DNA from: Verrucomicrobiaceae bacterium
GTDB lineage: Bacteria > Verrucomicrobiota > Verrucomicrobiia > Verrucomicrobiales > Verrucomicrobiaceae
Direction of reading: 5' to 3'
NCBI GenBank assembly: GCA_016795465.1
Contig: JAEUHK010000123.1
Coordinates: forward strand, 1-64,000
Length of the DNA stretch: 64,000 bases
Shown: positions 34,111 through 42,124 of the stretch, piece by piece
How the letters are laid out: each line of letters begins with the position of its first letter
Position numbering within the stretch: the first letter of the stretch is position 1
Position numbers and translations under genes: made by a program
Notes under the pieces: generated by a model
The model's input: only the letters and a program-made list of their open reading frames with translations
What the model was told of the DNA's origin: nothing
Database searches by the model: none

Positions 34111-35535
34111 ATGAACAGCCCGTTTTTCCCCTGCGCCGGCTCTCGGACTCTGCATGCGCCCACGCGGCGTGAGTTTGTGTATGGCCTTGGCACTTCGCTG
34201 GGCAGCGTGGCATTGACCTCGCTGCTCGCTGCGGAGGAAAAAGGCCCGCTCGCGGCGAAGCAGCCGATGCTGCCGGCGAAGGCGAAGAACTGCATCTTCC
34301 TCATGATGGAAGGCGGGCCGAGCCACATCGACTGCTTTGACCCAAAGCCCGTGCTCGAAAAGCTCCACCTGAAGGAATTCGTGCGTGAGGGGAAGATGAA
34401 GTCCGCGATGGAAAGCGGGAAGCGCTACTATGTGAAGTCGCCGTTTGCCTTCGCGCAGCATGGCCAGAGCGGTGCGTGGATGAGCGAGCCCTGGCAGCAC
34501 CTCGCGAAAGTGGCGGACGAGCTCTGTTTCTACCGCGGATGCCAGGTCGATTCGGTGAATCATCCCACTGCGATGTATCAAATGAACTGCGGCAACCGCT
34601 TCGGTGGCGATCCGGCCATCGGTTCATGGGTGACGTATGGCCTCGGCTCGGTGAATCAGGACCTGCCGGGCTTCATCGTGCTGCCGGAGATCAGCTACCC
34701 GCAAGGCGGCAGCGCGAACTGGGGCAATGGCTACCTGCCCGCGCACTACCAAGGCACTGCGCTTCGGTCCAAAGGCTCGCCCATCCTCGATTTGCAACCA
34801 CCGAAAGGCATCACGCCGGAGCATCAGCGGGCGAATCTGGACCTGCTGGGCAAACTGAACGCCAAGCACGCCGAAGAGCATCCTGGACATGACGAACTGA
34901 AAGCCCGCATGAACAACTACGAGCTCGCCTTCCGCATGCAGATGCAGGTGCCGGAGGTCATCGATCTCGAAAACGAGGATGAGAAGACCAAAGAGCTCTA
35001 CGGCATCGGAAAAGACGCCACGGACGCATTTGGCCGCAAATGCCTGCTCGCGCGAAAACTCGTCGAAAAGGGCGTGCGCTTTGTGCAGCTCTACAACGGC
35101 ACCTGGGACAGCCACGACTACATCGAGCGGGCGCACGGCAATCTCATCCGCGGCGTAGACCAGCCCATCGCGGCACTCATCACCGATCTGAAACAACGCG
35201 GCCTGCTCGATGACACGCTCATCGTGTGGTGCGGCGAATTCGGCCGCACACCGGACAATGGCGTGCGCGGCGGCACCGCCTACGGTCGCGACCACAATCC
35301 GAAGGCGATGACCATCTGGATGGCTGGCGGTGGCTGCAAGGCCGGTCACAGCATCGGTGCCACGGATGACCGCGGCATGGAGGCCATCGAGGAGGTGCAT
35401 CACGTGCGCGATTTGCACGTCACGCTGCTGCGCCTGCTCGGTCTCGATGACAACAAGCTCACTTTTTACCACGGCGGCCGCTTCAAGCAGCTCTCACAGA
35501 TCGGCGGGCAGGTCATCGAGAAGCTCATCGCGTGA
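34111..35535 (+). CDS. DUF1501 family protein with Tat-type signal
   Basis: The 474-residue protein starts with a twin-arginine-like leader (RREFVYGLGTSLGSVALTSLL). The body belongs to DUF1501, a sulfatase-superfamily fold: metal-site start FLMMEGGPSHIDCFDPKP, GNYLPAHYQG region, and a terminal metal region WCGEFGRTPDN with AYGRDHNPKA. These exported proteins of Planctomycetes and Verrucomicrobia usually pair with DUF1549/DUF1553 cytochrome genes; no such partner is here. The function is undetermined (phosphatase/sulfatase-like hydrolysis is expected). The next gene is convergent, 6 bases away. Confidence 0.87.
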   Translation: MNSPFFPCAGSRTLHAPTRREFVYGLGTSLGSVALTSLLAAEEKGPLAAKQPMLPAKAKNCIFLMMEGGPSHIDCFDPKPVLEKLHLKEFVREGKMKSAMESGKRYYVKSPFAFAQHGQSGAWMSEPWQHLAKVADELCFYRGCQVDSVNHPTAMYQMNCGNRFGGDPAIGSWVTYGLGSVNQDLPGFIVLPEISYPQGGSANWGNGYLPAHYQGTALRSKGSPILDLQPPKGITPEHQRANLDLLGKLNAKHAEEHPGHDELKARMNNYELAFRMQMQVPEVIDLENEDEKTKELYGIGKDATDAFGRKCLLARKLVEKGVRFVQLYNGTWDSHDYIERAHGNLIRGVDQPIAALITDLKQRGLLDDTLIVWCGEFGRTPDNGVRGGTAYGRDHNPKAMTIWMAGGGCKAGHSIGATDDRGMEAIEEVHHVRDLHVTLLRLLGLDDNKLTFYHGGRFKQLSQIGGQVIEKLIA

Positions 35536-35541
35536 TCCGGC

Positions 35542-36444
35542 TCATGCCGGACGCTTCGCCAAGGCATCGCGGATGATCTTGAGCACCTGCTCACGCTCCG
35601 CGCCGGTAATCGTGAGGCGCGGCTCACGCACCCATTCCTTGCCGAGACCGGTCTCCTGGCACAGCAGCTTGATGTATTGAACAAAGTGAACGTGCGTGTC
35701 GAGCTTCATCAGCGGCTGGCTCCAGCGATACAGCTCACGGCACTCATCCCAGCGGCCTGCCTGGGCGAGATCCCACAGCTTTTGGTTCTCCTTCGGAAAG
35801 GCGATGCCGCTGCCGCAAACCCAGCCATCGATGCCAAGAATGGCGGATTCGAGGAAGAGATCATCCACGCCGGTGAAAATCTGGTAGCGATTGCCCGTGA
35901 GATTGCGCAGCTCGGTGATGCGGCGGGTGTTCGCGCTGCTTTCCTTGATCGCCTTCAGGTTCTCGATGTCCGCCAGCTCCACAAACATCTCCGGCGTCAC
36001 ATCCGTGTGATAGCCCACGGGGTTGTTGTAGAGCATCCAGGTTAGCGGCGTGGCCTTCGCCAGCGTGCGGAACCAGTGCGCCGTCTCCCTCGCATCCGTT
36101 TTGTAAACCATCGGCGGCATCACCATGAAGCCCGCGGCACCCAGCTTCTCGCAATCACGCATGTAGCTCACCGCGGCCTGCGTGCTCATCTCCGCCACGC
36201 CGCTCACCACCGGCACGCGACCGGCGGAAACCTCCACCGCATGCTTCACGACGGCACGTTTCTCCTCGGGCAGCAGCGTCTGGTTCTCACCGAGCGATCC
36301 GCACACGATCAAACCGGTCACGCCAGACTCGATGAGAGCTTCCCAGTGCTTCGCCGTCGACGCGAGATCGAGCGACTGGTCTTGATGCATCTGCGTGACG
36401 ACTGCCGGGAAGACACCGGCCCAGTTGATGGATGGAGAGTTCAT
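35542..36444 (-). CDS. DapA-like (N-acetylneuraminate lyase/dihydrodipicolinate synthase family) aldolase
   Basis: The 300-residue class I aldolase fold has the family tyrosine (LYNNPVGYH) and the Schiff-base lysine (LKAIKESSANT). The N-terminal GVTGLIVCGSLGENQTLLPEEKR is the substrate-binding segment. Members make or cleave 2-oxo acids such as dihydrodipicolinate, sialic acid or sugar-derived ketodeoxy acids. The sequence lacks features to say which. It is divergent from a PAS-AraC regulator with 78 bases between starts, which suggests a substrate-responsive catabolic lyase rather than lysine biosynthesis. Confidence 0.82.
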   Translation of the reverse strand: MNSPSINWAGVFPAVVTQMHQDQSLDLASTAKHWEALIESGVTGLIVCGSLGENQTLLPEEKRAVVKHAVEVSAGRVPVVSGVAEMSTQAAVSYMRDCEKLGAAGFMVMPPMVYKTDARETAHWFRTLAKATPLTWMLYNNPVGYHTDVTPEMFVELADIENLKAIKESSANTRRITELRNLTGNRYQIFTGVDDLFLESAILGIDGWVCGSGIAFPKENQKLWDLAQAGRWDECRELYRWSQPLMKLDTHVHFVQYIKLLCQETGLGKEWVREPRLTITGAEREQVLKIIRDALAKRPA

Positions 36445-36522
36445 GAGTCGCCGTTACTCGCTTTCCCCTGCCCTTCTCTCTTGATTGCTTTTTGACCGCG
36501 AACCTGCCAAAACATCCAAACC

Positions 36523-37248
36523 ATGGCTCCCACCAGCATCTTGAGTCAAAACGCCGTCGCGGAGGCGCTCTTCGACGCGGTGCCTGATGTCGTCTTTTTC
36601 ATCAAAGACAGCTATGGGCGCTATGTGGTCGTGAATCAGACACTCGCCGCTCGTTGTGCGGGTGGAGACAAAACACGTCTCATCGGCAAAAAGCCCGATG
36701 AAGTCTATCCCGCGCCGTTGGCGGCCAGCTATGCCCGGCAGGACGAGCAGGTGCTCAAAACTGGCAAAAGCATCGACCAGCAGCTCGAGCTGCACATTTA
36801 CCCCGGCGGCAAGGCTGGCTGGTGCCTCACCACGAAGCATCCGCTGCGCGATGACAAAGGTCGCATCACCGGCGTCGCAGGCATCTCGCGGGATCTCGAT
36901 GCGCCGAGCGACAAGGCCACCGGCTTTGCCGAGCTCGCCAGCGCCCTGCGGCACATGCGGCGGCACTACACCGAGAGCCTGCGCATCGAAGACATCGCCA
37001 CCAAGGCCGGGCTGAGCGTGTATCAATTCGAGCAGCGAGTGCAGCGCCTGTTTCAAATGAGCCCGCTGCAGCTCCTGCACAAGCTCCGCCTCGATGAAGC
37101 CACCCGCCTGCTGCGTGAAAGCGATCTCCCGCTCGGCGAGATCGCCCTGCAAACCGGCTGGTGTGATCAAAGCGCCTTCACCCGCCACTTCAGCCGTTAC
37201 GCCGGCATGGCACCGGGCAAGTTCCGTGCGATGCAGGCCACGAAGTGA
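36523..37248 (+). CDS. PAS-domain AraC-family transcriptional regulator
   Basis: The 241-residue protein has an N-terminal PAS domain (about 12-125: ALFDAVPDVVFFIKDSYGRYVVVNQTLA ... GVAGISRDLD is its end) and a C-terminal AraC HTH pair (about 140-240; SLRIEDIATKAGLSVYQFEQRVQRLF and LPLGEIALQTGWCDQSAFTRHFSRYAGMAPGKFR). It senses a small ligand or redox state through PAS and activates transcription. The divergent DapA-like gene is its likely target. Both end-of-domain AraC signatures are intact. It ends 4 bases before the convergent sulfatase stop. Confidence 0.88.
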   Translation: MAPTSILSQNAVAEALFDAVPDVVFFIKDSYGRYVVVNQTLAARCAGGDKTRLIGKKPDEVYPAPLAASYARQDEQVLKTGKSIDQQLELHIYPGGKAGWCLTTKHPLRDDKGRITGVAGISRDLDAPSDKATGFAELASALRHMRRHYTESLRIEDIATKAGLSVYQFEQRVQRLFQMSPLQLLHKLRLDEATRLLRESDLPLGEIALQTGWCDQSAFTRHFSRYAGMAPGKFRAMQATK

Positions 37249-37252
37249 GCTC

Positions 37253-38659
37253 TCACTTCGCCTTTTTCGGCGGAGGGCCCAAGTAGGGATACTTGTCCCA
37301 GGCATCAAAGGCCGGATCGACTCGCGGATCAGCCGTCTCGCGCATCCACGCATCCACTTGGGAAGAAAGCTTCGCCTTCGTTTCAGCCATCGCCGGATCA
37401 GACGCGAGGTTTTTGACCTGGTCGGGATCACTGCGCAGATCGTAAAGCTCCTCAGCAGGACGTTTGGCAAAGCAAAGCTCAAAGAACGGCTTCATCGCCG
37501 GTTCATCGCGATGATCGAGGATGAACTGCTTGGTCATCGAAGGATCCACATCGCCCCACGGACCCACGGCGAAGTGCAGCGTCGGATCACCTGCTGGCCA
37601 GCGATCGGGGCGCAGGTTGCGCAGATACAAAAACTCCGCCGTGCGGATGCCACGGCACGGATAGCTCAGATCGCCCTGCCGCACGTTGGCATGGCGTTCG
37701 CGCTCGACGAAGACATGATCGCGGTCAATGCCATCGCTTTGACCCGTGAGCACATCGAGGCAGCTGCGTGCGGTCATCTCCGGCCACTTCGGCACCTCGG
37801 CGAGCTCGAGGAAGGTCGCCGCGAGATCGGTGAGCGTGATGAAGGCCTCGCTGCGCACACCCGCTTTCACCTTGCCAGGCCACCGAACGGCCAGCGGCAC
37901 ATGCGAGCCGCTGTCGTGGCAGTTCGCGAGGCCACGCGGCATCTGCCAGCCGTTGTCGCTGGTGTAGATGACGACTGTGTTTTCGAGCTCGCCGGCCTTT
38001 TCGAGCCTCGCGATAGCCTCACCATACGCCGCGTCCATCTGCTGCGCCGCAGCGAGGTAGGCAGCGATCTCACGACGCACCTCCGGTGTGTCCGGCAGGT
38101 AGGCGGGCACGCGAATTCTCGTGATGTCGATGCCCGCGGCGATTCCATCGACTTTCTTGAAGCTGTGCAAAGCCGTGTGCGTGCTGCCAAACCAGAAGAA
38201 GAACGGTTCTTTGTCTTTCCGGGCGTTCAGGAAGCTCGCGAAGTCGGGATATTGTCTGCCTGCGGGATTTAGCTCACGGCCATGATCCTTGTGATTGCCC
38301 GGCGACCAGCCTTTACCAGTGAAGCCGGTGTGGTAGCCGCCCTCGTCCAACGCATCGGTGAAGACTCGGAACTTCGGATGAAACTTGCTCCACAAGCTCG
38401 CCATGTCCTCCAATTGATGAGCCACGCGGCCGGTGAGCACACAGGAACGCGTCGGCGAGCACGAGGGCACGGGGCAGAAGGCGTTCGCGAAATTCATGCC
38501 CTCGCGTGCCATGCGGTCAAACACCGGCGTCTTCACCGCTTCGCAGCCATTCGCCGCGGCATGCTCGTAGGACCAATTATCCGCAATGAGCAGGAGGATG
38601 TTCGGACGCGGGGCCGCATGAGCGAGGCTGGTGAGGAGCAGAAAGCAAAGGAACCGCAT
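37253..38659 (-). CDS. Exported sulfatase (Cys-type, formylglycine motif)
   Basis: The 468-residue protein has a signal peptide (MRFLCFLLLTSLAHA). The sulfatase motif is CSPTR at 67-71, so Cys67 becomes formylglycine if a maturase acts. Metal-ligand region LLIADNW has Asn28 where many sulfatases have Asp; the second region YTSDNGW is present. It cleaves sulfate esters of polysaccharides outside the cell. The ATG at 38659 is chosen because a much longer frame reads antisense into the neighbouring gene. It is divergent from a second sulfatase with 42 bases between starts, so they share a control region. Confidence 0.88.
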   Translation of the reverse strand: MRFLCFLLLTSLAHAAPRPNILLLIADNWSYEHAAANGCEAVKTPVFDRMAREGMNFANAFCPVPSCSPTRSCVLTGRVAHQLEDMASLWSKFHPKFRVFTDALDEGGYHTGFTGKGWSPGNHKDHGRELNPAGRQYPDFASFLNARKDKEPFFFWFGSTHTALHSFKKVDGIAAGIDITRIRVPAYLPDTPEVRREIAAYLAAAQQMDAAYGEAIARLEKAGELENTVVIYTSDNGWQMPRGLANCHDSGSHVPLAVRWPGKVKAGVRSEAFITLTDLAATFLELAEVPKWPEMTARSCLDVLTGQSDGIDRDHVFVERERHANVRQGDLSYPCRGIRTAEFLYLRNLRPDRWPAGDPTLHFAVGPWGDVDPSMTKQFILDHRDEPAMKPFFELCFAKRPAEELYDLRSDPDQVKNLASDPAMAETKAKLSSQVDAWMRETADPRVDPAFDAWDKYPYLGPPPKKAK

Positions 38660-38701
38660 GGCGATGCAAAGTGAAGAATTGCCTGACGTTCCCCTGAACG
38701 C

Positions 38702-40108
38702 ATGAAAGCCGCCGTTCTCGCCCTCTTCGCCATTCTTCCTTTGCTGCACGCCGCTCCGCCCAATGTCGTCATCATTCTGGCGGACGATCTCGGCTACGGC
38801 GATCTCGGCTGCTACGCGCATCCGAAGTTCAAAACGCCGCGCATCGATCAGATGGCGGCGGAAGGCGTGAAGATGATGCAGTTCAACACACCCGCGCCTT
38901 TCTGTGCGCCCACGCGGGCCTCGCTCATGACGGGTCGCCAGCCTTTCCGCTGCGGCATGACGCAAAATCCCGCACCCGATGGCGGCGCGGTGGCGGATGC
39001 GCTCGCACTGCCGAAGAGCGAAGTGACACTCGCGCAGGTTTTGAAGTCCACTGGCTACGCCACCGGCATGGTTGGCAAATGGCATCTTGGCCACAAAGCG
39101 GGCTCGCTGCCCACCGAGCGTGGTTTCGACGAATACTACGGCATCCCTTACTCGAACGACATGCGCCCCGTGCAGGTCCTCGAAGGCACGGAAGTGGCCG
39201 AATATCCCGTCGTGCAGGCCACGCTGACCACCCGCTACGCGAAACGCGCTGCTAATTTCATCCAGCGAAACGCGAAGAAGCCCTTCTTCCTCTACTTCGC
39301 CGAGGCGATGCCGCACAAGCCGCTCGCCGCATCGGAGAAGAACTACCAAAAGAGCGGCGCAGGCCTTTACGGCGATGCCTTGCTCGATCTCGACGATAGC
39401 GTGGGCGCGGTGCTCGATGCGTTGAAGCAAAATGGCGTCGATGAAAACACACTCGTGCTCTTCAGCAGCGACAACGGCGCGTGGTTCGGCGGCAGTTGCG
39501 GTGGTCTTCGCGGCATGAAAGGCACGAGCTGGGAAGGTGGCTACCGCGTGCCGATGATCGCCCGCTGGCCTGGCAAGATACCGGCAGGCCGGATGAACAG
39601 TGAACTGGCCGTGATGATGGATCTTTTCGCCACCGTACTCGCCGCCACCGGCGCAAAGATGCCCGATGACCGCGTGCTCGATGGTCGTGATCTGATGCCG
39701 GTGCTCGCTGGCGATGGCCAATCACCGCACGAGTTCGTTTTCGGTCATCAAGGCCCCAAACTCGTCACCATTCGCGATGCCCGCTGGAAGCTGCATCTCG
39801 CTCCCGCCCGTGAAATGGCTCTCAAGCCCGGCGCCGACGGCAAATGGCTCGATCCGCGTGCGCCGGATGGCGTGACGATCCTCGCGCCTTTTGAGCAATA
39901 CAATCTCGATGCCCATCCGGGGCTCAAAACGGGCGTCGAAGGTGCCAAAGGCCTGCTCTTCGACCTTCAAGCCGATCCCGGCGAGCAGGTCGATGTGGCA
40001 TCAAAGCATCCCGAAGTGGTCAAACGCCTCCAAGCCGCCTTCGACGCGATGAACAAAGACGTTCCGGTCGTCGAGGAGGTGAAGCGAGCGCCTTACAAGA
40101 AGCCGTAA
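38702..40108 (+). CDS. Exported sulfatase (Cys-type, arylsulfatase-like)
   Basis: The 468-residue protein has a signal peptide (MKAAVLALFAILPLLHA). The metal Asp pair (ADDLGYGDLG, Asp28-Asp29) and CAPTR at 68-72 (Cys68 becomes formylglycine) are present, as are GKWHLGH and SSDNGAW. It is a family S1 sulfatase for sulfated glycans in the periplasm or outside. It shares no close identity by eye with its divergent neighbour, so the pair may act on different linkages of one polysaccharide. No maturase gene is in the window. Confidence 0.92.
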   Translation: MKAAVLALFAILPLLHAAPPNVVIILADDLGYGDLGCYAHPKFKTPRIDQMAAEGVKMMQFNTPAPFCAPTRASLMTGRQPFRCGMTQNPAPDGGAVADALALPKSEVTLAQVLKSTGYATGMVGKWHLGHKAGSLPTERGFDEYYGIPYSNDMRPVQVLEGTEVAEYPVVQATLTTRYAKRAANFIQRNAKKPFFLYFAEAMPHKPLAASEKNYQKSGAGLYGDALLDLDDSVGAVLDALKQNGVDENTLVLFSSDNGAWFGGSCGGLRGMKGTSWEGGYRVPMIARWPGKIPAGRMNSELAVMMDLFATVLAATGAKMPDDRVLDGRDLMPVLAGDGQSPHEFVFGHQGPKLVTIRDARWKLHLAPAREMALKPGADGKWLDPRAPDGVTILAPFEQYNLDAHPGLKTGVEGAKGLLFDLQADPGEQVDVASKHPEVVKRLQAAFDAMNKDVPVVEEVKRAPYKKP

Positions 40109-40146
40109 GGCATCGCCATGAGTTGAGGCCGGAGCCGTCGCGGCAG

Positions 40147-40230
40147 CGTTTTGGAGTGCTCCAGCCCTCTGGAGCTTTCGCATGCCTGGCGACGCTCAAA
40201 AGCGCCGGAGGGCCGGCGCACTCCAGGACG
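40147..40230. repeat. Palindromic intergenic repeat (34-base arms)
   Basis: The left arm at 40147-40180 (core TTGGAGTGCTCCAGCCCTCT) and the reverse complement of the right arm at 40197-40230 match at roughly 27 of 34 positions. It lies in the 163-base gap between the convergent sulfatase and isomerase genes and may form a hairpin that ends transcripts from both sides. It is REP-like and unrelated in sequence to the other palindromes of the window. Confidence 0.7.
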
Positions 40231-40271
40231 CTATCGCGCGCAATCGAACCTCATCTGCTCATCTTACGGGC

Positions 40272-41186
40272 TCAACCCAGCTTCGCTCCGAGGCGTTTCA
40301 GCATGGCCTCCAGCATGCGGCCATACTTGATGTAGCTGTCGTATTGCTCCTTCGCCTTCTGCTCGGGGCTGAGGTCATCGGCCGCGCCAGCACCGTGAAA
40401 GACTACGGCCACATGCGGCTCGATGCTGATGTAGCCCGAGTAACCGGTCTCAACGAGGTCCTTCATGATGCGCTCCGTCTGGCCTTCGCCTTCGCCGGGG
40501 TAGGTGTACACGGCATCGTTCTTCGTCTTGTCCCAGATGCCGTCTTTGACGTGCACATGGGCCATGAAAGGCTTGATGGCCTGATACATCTGCCAGGCGT
40601 CCTGCTTCATGCCGGGGCGGTCGCGGTCGTCGATGAAGACGGGGTTGCCGGTGTCAAAGACCCACTTCATGCCCGGCACGGCCTCGGCCATGCGTTGGAC
40701 GTAAGTCGGGCTCATGCCGCCCCAGTTCATGCAGTTCTCATGCACGACGGTGAGGCCGGCGTCGGCGAAGCGCTTGTTGATCTCGTTCATGCGGCGGATG
40801 CGCTCGGGGGCAAACTGCTCCGCGTCGTCTTTGCCATCGGTTTTGCACACAGCATAGCTCATCACGCGGATGAGTTTGGCACCCAGGCGCTGCATGCGCG
40901 GGATGGCGCGGCTGATCTCGGCCTCAGTGATGGAAAAGTCGTCAGTGATCTTTTTGGCCCAGTTGCCGATCAAGGAGCCAAAGCCGCTGATCTTCATGCC
41001 TTTGGCCTCCAAATGGGCCACGACCTTGTCGAAGACCGCGTCGGGGATCTCGTGCAGGTTGGCCTTCGTGCCCTCAAACTCGACCACGCGACACTCGATG
41101 CTGTCCCAGCCGAGTTCCTGGTGGGCCTGGATTTGCACGTCGAGGGACGCGCCTGCTTCGTCTGCGATACCGGTGAGCTTGATCAT
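40272..41186 (-). CDS. Sugar-phosphate isomerase/epimerase-family TIM-barrel protein
   Basis: The 304-residue protein belongs to the xylose-isomerase-like TIM barrel superfamily. Conserved metal-binding residues lie in ENCMNWGG, WVFDTGNPVF, HVHVKDGIW and SIEPHVA. These enzymes isomerise or epimerise sugars or their oxidised derivatives with a divalent metal. No signal peptide is present, so it is cytoplasmic. It is adjacent to an exported hypothetical, 58 bases apart on the same strand. Many paralogs exist in Verrucomicrobia and the substrate cannot be told. Confidence 0.85.
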   Translation of the reverse strand: MIKLTGIADEAGASLDVQIQAHQELGWDSIECRVVEFEGTKANLHEIPDAVFDKVVAHLEAKGMKISGFGSLIGNWAKKITDDFSITEAEISRAIPRMQRLGAKLIRVMSYAVCKTDGKDDAEQFAPERIRRMNEINKRFADAGLTVVHENCMNWGGMSPTYVQRMAEAVPGMKWVFDTGNPVFIDDRDRPGMKQDAWQMYQAIKPFMAHVHVKDGIWDKTKNDAVYTYPGEGEGQTERIMKDLVETGYSGYISIEPHVAVVFHGAGAADDLSPEQKAKEQYDSYIKYGRMLEAMLKRLGAKLG

Positions 41187-41244
41187 GGTGGTGAGGGGAA
41201 AAAGTGGGCCGCAGTGATGGCGAAGCCCGCCGGGGAAGCAAGCG

Positions 41245-42084
41245 TCACTTCAGCCGTGCCTCGACCTGCTGGAGCAAATCAGGCTTTTTCGCCAGCAGCC
41301 GCTTCAACTGGCGTGCCAGCGTCGCGGCGCGAAGCCTGTCACCGGCCGCTTGCAGCCTCTCGATGTGCGCGAGCAGCTCGTTTTGCTGCGGCGTCAGGCC
41401 CGCGATGGTGCCGGAGGCCGCGGCGGGCTTCACCGAGCCCGCAGGCTCACCGCCGAAAATATTCTCAAGCTGCAGCAGCCAGGCCTCTTTCCCATCCTGC
41501 GAGAAGGCGAACCAGATGAGCAGCCCGTTTTGCTCCACTTCAAAGACGCGACGGTCGGCGCTGACGGGTGTGAATTTGTCCACGAGCCAAGATTGATCCT
41601 TGTTCTGCTTCGCCAGTTCGAGGTGCGTGCCGGTCCAGCGCAGCTTCGCAGGCTGGAGCTGCCTTTCATCCGGCTCCGACTCAAAGACCACGCCGGTGAT
41701 GTCCTTTGGAAACTCCCGCACCGCCTTCGCATGCGAGCCGATGGGCAGCTTGAAGGCCACCTCGCCGCTCACCGTGAGCGGTGTCACGAAGCGCAGGTCA
41801 TCGCTGAAGAAATACCAGCCTGTGTTCGCGCCGCGAAAATTCAGCCGTAGCACGCCCGCGTCCACAAACGCGGACTCATACACGCCGCCCTTCACGCCAC
41901 CGGCCTTGACCTCACGCACGTCCTTGCCGTCGAACTCGAGGCCTTTCAGCCCAAACGTGCCGCGCAGGCTCCACTCGATGCCTTTGAGCTTCCTCGCAAA
42001 CGCGACGACCTCGGGATGCTCCTCGTCAGCGATGACGAGGTGAAGAGGCATGGCGAGGATCAAAAACAGAACAGCGGACTTCAT
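41245..42084 (-). CDS. Exported protein of unknown function
   Basis: The 279-residue protein has a signal peptide (MKSAVLFLILAMPLHLVIA). A beta-rich middle region contains KGIEWSLRGTFGLKGLEFDGKDVREV and GANTGWYFFSDDLRFVTPL, which may be a concanavalin-like or jelly-roll fold. A C-terminal coiled-coil (about 225-279, AGLTPQQNELLAHIERLQAAGDRLRAATLARQLKRLLA) follows. No family was recognised. It sits 58 bases upstream of the isomerase gene and 40 bases downstream of the FG-GAP gene on the same strand, so a shared transcript is possible. An earlier start at 42105 would add 7 residues; ATG 42084 fits the signal peptide best. Confidence 0.65.
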   Translation of the reverse strand: MKSAVLFLILAMPLHLVIADEEHPEVVAFARKLKGIEWSLRGTFGLKGLEFDGKDVREVKAGGVKGGVYESAFVDAGVLRLNFRGANTGWYFFSDDLRFVTPLTVSGEVAFKLPIGSHAKAVREFPKDITGVVFESEPDERQLQPAKLRWTGTHLELAKQNKDQSWLVDKFTPVSADRRVFEVEQNGLLIWFAFSQDGKEAWLLQLENIFGGEPAGSVKPAAASGTIAGLTPQQNELLAHIERLQAAGDRLRAATLARQLKRLLAKKPDLLQQVEARLK

Positions 42085-42124
42085 GTGGTCATGATGACGT
42101 TTCACGCGACGACGTGCAAGAAGC

